Shown here: positions 60,788 through 64,000 of the stretch, piece after piece | Numbering within the stretch: the stretch's first letter is position 1 | How the letters are laid out: each line of letters starts with the position of its first letter | From: Pseudomonas sp. S04 | GTDB lineage: Bacteria; Pseudomonadota; Gammaproteobacteria; Pseudomonadales; Pseudomonadaceae | Length of the DNA stretch: 64,000 nt | NCBI RefSeq assembly: GCF_009834545.1 | Contig: NZ_CP019427.1 | Span: forward strand, 827,001-891,000 | Direction of reading: 5' to 3' | Notes under the pieces: generated by a model | Told to the model about the DNA's origin: nothing | Database searches by the model: none | What the model saw: only the letters and a program-made list of their open reading frames with translations | Translations under genes and position numbers: made by a program

Positions 60788-60816
60788 TTGCCTGACCCCA
60801 AAGTCAGTGCTAGGTT
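60788..60816 (+). promoter_or_regulatory. Promoter of tRNA-Thr
   Basis: TTGCCT and TAGGTT separated by 17 bases, about 10 bases before the mature tRNA. Confidence 0.5.
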
Positions 60817-60825
60817 TAGCCCACC

Positions 60826-60901
60826 GCCCGTGTAGCTCAGTCGGTAGAGCAGCGCACTCGTAACGCGAAGGTCGCAGGTTCGATTCCTGTCTCGGGCACC
60901 A
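60826..60901 (+). tRNA. tRNA-Thr (CGT)
   Basis: A 76-nt tRNA with encoded CCA, D-arm GCTC/GAGC, T-loop GTTCGATTC, and acceptor GCCCGTG paired with the 3' end. The anticodon loop CTCGTAA gives CGT. The anticodon stem GCGCA/CGCGA has mismatches at both ends (27-43 and 31-39); E. coli thrW shares the first. Confidence 0.9.
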
Positions 60902-61035
60902 GGCAGTACCTGTTTTCCAATGATCCCGAATGGTTCTGAAGGCCAGATACACCAGGCAACACGCGGTTTATTTGCGTCAGAGAGATCCTTGATGATCCAG
61001 ATCCATCTTCCATTCCCCAGATCAAAGAGAACGCC

Positions 61036-61341
61036 ATGACCGTTAACGCATTGACCCAAGAAGCCAGGCACGAACAAGCGCTGCAGTCCTATCTGCAGGA
61101 GTCGCCCCAGTTGGCTGAAGAGATCAAGGACTTGAGTGCCGACGATCAAAAAGACCAGATCCAGTGGGCTTTCGAAGACGAGGCAGAATCCCAGGGCTTG
61201 CAGCCGTGGGAATTGACGCTCAAGTACACCTCAACCCCTGAAGAGTTCGAGGCTGCACGCCTGGTGCTGCACAAGGAGGCTGCCGAAGTGCTGGGTGTCG
61301 AGTGGCAGGAGTACTGCGAGATGAACAATCTGGTGGTCTGA
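61036..61341 (+). CDS. Conserved hypothetical protein, DUF6388-like
   Basis: A 101-aa acidic, helical, soluble protein rich in Glu, Gln and Leu, without signal peptide or membrane segment. I believe it matches the small DUF6388 family of pseudomonads; function unknown. AAAGAGAA precedes the ATG. Alone between tRNA-Thr and a REPIN. Confidence 0.65.
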   Translation: MTVNALTQEARHEQALQSYLQESPQLAEEIKDLSADDQKDQIQWAFEDEAESQGLQPWELTLKYTSTPEEFEAARLVLHKEAAEVLGVEWQEYCEMNNLVV

Positions 61342-61348
61342 CCCTCAA

Positions 61349-61462
61349 TGTAGGAGCGAGCTTGCTCGCGATGGTCGTTAACGATTACGCGAGCTTATTG
61401 ATTAAACGTGGCGCTCTCGGGTACATCGCGAGCAGGCCGCAAGTGGGCGCTCGCTCCTACAA
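61349..61462. repeat. REP pair (REPIN)
   Basis: TGTAGGAGCGAGCTTGCTCG (from 61349) and an inverted, slightly diverged arm (ATCGCGAGCAGGCCGCAAGT ... GCTCGCTCCTACA, to 61462) flank about 40 bases. Between DUF6388-like gene and nadC. Confidence 0.85.
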
Positions 61463-61475
61463 TTTGTACCTGTGT

Positions 61476-62324
61476 TCAGAGGCTCAAGCGCATCGACAGG
61501 TCGATCGCCTTCACATCCTTGGTCAGCGCACCAATCGAAATGTAGTCAACGCCGGTCGCGGCGATGGGCAGCAGCGTACTTTCGTTGATCCCGCCGCTGG
61601 CTTCCAGTTTCGCCTTGCCGCCGTTCAGGCGTACCGCTTCGCGCATATCATCCAGGCTCAGCTCATCAAGCATGATGATGTCGGCACCGGCCGCCAGCGC
61701 TTCCTTGAGCTCCGCCAGGCTTTCCACCTCCACCTCCACCGGTTTGCCCGGGGCGATCTTGTGTGCGGCGGCAATGGCCTGGGCGATGCCGCCACTGGCA
61801 GCGATATGGTTTTCCTTGATCAGGAAGGCGTCGTACAGGCCGATACGGTGGTTATGGCAACCACCACAGGTCACCGCATACTTTTGCGCCAGGCGTAGCC
61901 CAGGCAGCGTCTTGCGGGTGTCCAGCAGCTTGACCTGGGTCTGGGCGACAAAGTCGGCCAGGTACTGGGCGCGGGTGGCGACCCCCGACAGCAACTGCAG
62001 GAAGTTCAGCGCACTGCGTTCACCGGTCAGTAGCGAACGGGCCGGGCCTTCGAGATGAAACAACGGTTGATTGGGGTTCACCCGCTCACCGTCGCGCACC
62101 TGCCAGTGCACCGCGACGCGCGGGTCCAGTTGCCGAAACACGGCATCGACCCATGCGGTGCCACTGATGACGGCCGCGTCACGGGTAATGATGGTGGCTT
62201 TGGCCAGGCGCTCGGCCGGGATCAGTTGTGCAGTGATGTCGCCGCTACCGATGTCTTCCAGCAGCGCACGGCGCACATTGGCTTCGATTTCGGCAGTCAG
62301 GTCGGCGAGGCGTAGATTCGGCAT
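61476..62324 (-). CDS. nadC: Nicotinate-nucleotide pyrophosphorylase (quinolinate phosphoribosyltransferase)
   Basis: A 282-aa enzyme converting quinolinate and PRPP to nicotinate mononucleotide in de novo NAD synthesis. Signatures are [21 protein letters not shown] and GCHNHRIGL, and the C-terminal [10 protein letters not shown] and [11 protein letters not shown]. The ATG at 62324 has GGAG upstream; a frame to 62387 is an over-extension. Confidence 0.96.
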   Translation of the reverse strand: MPNLRLADLTAEIEANVRRALLEDIGSGDITAQLIPAERLAKATIITRDAAVISGTAWVDAVFRQLDPRVAVHWQVRDGERVNPNQPLFHLEGPARSLLTGERSALNFLQLLSGVATRAQYLADFVAQTQVKLLDTRKTLPGLRLAQKYAVTCGGCHNHRIGLYDAFLIKENHIAASGGIAQAIAAAHKIAPGKPVEVEVESLAELKEALAAGADIIMLDELSLDDMREAVRLNGGKAKLEASGGINESTLLPIAATGVDYISIGALTKDVKAIDLSMRLSL

Positions 62325-62504
62325 AACGGGCTCCACAAACAAAGTGTCACGATTATAGGGCCATGCCGGGAGTGAACCCAAGATCACAAATGCCTGGCCG
62401 GGGCATTACGCCGCAGACAGCGCCTCAATCGCGGCAAGTGATCGCACCCGTGGGGTGATCGCGGCATACTGGAGCCTGTCAAAGCCGTTGTTGAAGGAAC
62501 CTGT

Positions 62505-63065
62505 ATGCAGCTGGACCCCGCGAGTGGTTGGTTTGAAGGTGTGCGTCATTGCCCGTCACCCAACTTCAATGCGCGCCCCTCGGGCGAAATTTCCCTGCTG
62601 GTGATCCACAACATCAGCCTGCCGCCGGCGCAGTTTGCCACGGGCAAGGTGCAGGAGTTTTTCCAGAACCGCCTGGATGTCACCGAACATCCCTATTTTG
62701 CAGGGATCGCCCACCTGCGCGTGTCTGCGCATTTCCTGATCGAACGTGACGGCAGCGTCACCCAGTTTGTCTCTTGTCTTGAGCGGGCCTGGCACGCGGG
62801 TGTTTCGCTGTTCGAGGGGCGCGAAGGTTGTAATGATTTTTCCCTGGGCATCGAGCTGGAGGGCACCGATGATCTGCCGTTCACCGACACCCAGTACCAG
62901 GCGCTGACAGCCTTGACCCTGCAGTTGCAGGGCGCGTTTGCGGCGATCTCCACTGAACGTATCCAGGGCCACAGCGATATCGCGCCTGGACGCAAGACTG
63001 ATCCGGGGCCGGCGTTCGACTGGACGCGTTACCGCGACGCCCTGGCACAAGGGGAAGGACAATGA
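62505..63065 (+). CDS. ampD: 1,6-anhydro-N-acetylmuramyl-L-alanine amidase AmpD
   Basis: A 186-aa cytosolic zinc amidase that cleaves anhydromuropeptides during wall recycling and so keeps AmpR-controlled beta-lactamase low. Zinc ligands H35, H156 and D166, with catalytic E117 and K164, align with the AmpD set. Divergent from nadC; its stop overlaps ampE by 4 bases. Confidence 0.95.
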   Translation: MQLDPASGWFEGVRHCPSPNFNARPSGEISLLVIHNISLPPAQFATGKVQEFFQNRLDVTEHPYFAGIAHLRVSAHFLIERDGSVTQFVSCLERAWHAGVSLFEGREGCNDFSLGIELEGTDDLPFTDTQYQALTALTLQLQGAFAAISTERIQGHSDIAPGRKTDPGPAFDWTRYRDALAQGEGQ

Positions 63066-63898
63066 GTTTTGTGGTGTTACTGCTGGCCGTATGGATCGAG
63101 AAGTTTTCGGCACTGCGCCACCGGGTACAACGCGACAGCGGTTGGCTGCGCGAGTTGGCCAAGCTTGAAAGCCATCCCCGGCTGAGCCGCCAACCCTGGC
63201 TGGTGCTGGCCCTGCTGGTGTTGTTGCCGGTGGCCTTGCTTGGCTTGCTGTTGCTGGTGCTGGAGCCGGTCGCCTATGGCCTGTTGGCCTTGCCGGTGCA
63301 TTTGCTGGTGGTGATCTACAGCCTGGGCCGGGGCGACATTCTGGGCGAGCTGGGGCCGTTTCGCGATGCCTGGCGCCGCGAAGACCTGCAAGCAGCCGCC
63401 CATGTCGCCCAGCGTGACCTGGGGATTTGTGCCGACAGCGGTGAGCAGTTGCTGCAACTGGTGCAAGCCCGCTTGTTGTGGCAGGCCTACCAGAGCTTTT
63501 TTGCGGTGATTTTCTGGTATTTCCTGCTCGGTCCGGTCGCGGCCTTGAGTTATCGCTTGCTGGCCCTGGCGGCCGAGCACAGCAAGCAGCCGGCACTGGC
63601 CGAGCGTGCGGCGCAGTTGCGCCATGCCTTCGACTGGTTGCCGGTGCGCCTGCTGGCAGCGAGTTTTGCCCTGGTGGGCAACTTTGTCGCGGTCAGCCGG
63701 GTGATGCTGCATGAATTGCTCAACTGGAACATCAGCGCCGCGCAGTTGATCGAGAAAACCGGCAAGGTCGCGGGTGAAATCCCGGCACCCGTAGCGGGCC
63801 CCGAAGGCATCAACAGCCTGGACCAATTGTGGGAATTGCTGCTGCGCGCAGCCGTGGTCTGGTACGCCGGGTTCGCCCTCTGGACCGTCCTGCTCTAA
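63062..63898 (+). CDS. ampE: Inner-membrane regulatory protein AmpE
   Basis: A 278-aa membrane protein with four or so hydrophobic segments (N-terminus; about 45-92; 137-165; C-terminus). RLLALAAEHSKQPALAERAAQLRHAFDWLPVRLLA, here read in parts, is typical of AmpE/CobD-like proteins. The ATG overlaps the ampD stop. It is the membrane partner in the ampDE pair; biochemical role uncertain. Confidence 0.92.
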   Translation: MSFVVLLLAVWIEKFSALRHRVQRDSGWLRELAKLESHPRLSRQPWLVLALLVLLPVALLGLLLLVLEPVAYGLLALPVHLLVVIYSLGRGDILGELGPFRDAWRREDLQAAAHVAQRDLGICADSGEQLLQLVQARLLWQAYQSFFAVIFWYFLLGPVAALSYRLLALAAEHSKQPALAERAAQLRHAFDWLPVRLLAASFALVGNFVAVSRVMLHELLNWNISAAQLIEKTGKVAGEIPAPVAGPEGINSLDQLWELLLRAAVVWYAGFALWTVLL

Positions 63899-64000
63899 TT
63901 CGATCCCGCAGGCTGCGTCCGATCGCAAAGCGGTCGCCAACCCAGTCTGCGGCTCGTTAACCTTAAGTTACAAAAACTCCTGCCGATTTAAGCTATACAG

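Overview
The window comes from a Pseudomonas, most likely of the P. fluorescens group. The basis is the conserved gene order (dapB-carA-carB-greA, ftsH-folP-glmM-tpiA-secG, rimP-nusA-infB-rbfA-truB-rpsO-pnp, fur next to bamE, ratA, rnfH and smpB), the tmRNA tag ANDENYGQEFALAA, the TTG-started carA, and Pseudomonas-type REP palindromes. It splits into two worlds: an integrated genomic island (about 1-17,556, continuing past the left edge) and core chromosome (17,557-64,000).

Island. A P4-type tyrosine integrase lies against the 3' end of the tmRNA gene ssrA, the usual arrangement for an island integrated at ssrA. Moving left from it, a 6.8-kb segment (9098-15892) carries a complete type I restriction-modification operon (hsdM-hsdS-hsdR). 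This segment has every outward sign of a transposon: TGCG...CGCA ends, inverted arrays of 23-bp repeats at both ends, and a 5-bp GAGCC target duplication. It contains no transposase. Next come a DUF3987-family gene broken by one in-frame stop, a small repeat-bearing gene, a second tyrosine recombinase and a small gene translationally coupled to it. At the left edge is a two-gene RADAR anti-phage module: the ATPase RdrA, and the adenosine deaminase RdrB, cut off by the window before its C-terminal active-site aspartates. The island is therefore a defence island combining DNA-level (type I RM) and nucleotide/RNA-level (RADAR) immunity.

Core, 17.5-31.5 kb. ssrA is followed by a small secreted protein gene. 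Then comes a lactate-utilisation operon transcribed leftward: lldP permease, the three-subunit iron-sulfur L-lactate dehydrogenase lutABC, and an FAD/Fe-S D-lactate dehydrogenase. The FadR-type regulator lldR is divergent, and a perfect operator-like palindrome sits between lldR and lldP. An IS3-family element with a canonical A6G frameshift site has inserted into one arm of a REP palindrome. smpB (partner of tmRNA), a sodium symporter, ratA and rnfH follow.

Core, 31.5-64 kb. bamE and fur are divergent; recN and the heat-shock genes grpE-dnaK-dnaJ follow, with a textbook sigma-32 promoter ahead of grpE. Next are dapB, then carA-carB-greA with an attenuator-like leader ahead of carA. The divergent pair yhbY/rlmE shares a palindromic -10 region. 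ftsH-folP-glmM-tpiA-secG leads to tRNA-Leu and initiator tRNA, then the transcription/translation operon rimP-nusA-infB-rbfA-truB-rpsO-pnp. After tRNA-Thr come a DUF6388-like gene, nadC, and the divergent ampD-ampE pair of cell-wall recycling.

All family assignments come from reading motifs by eye; no database search was run.
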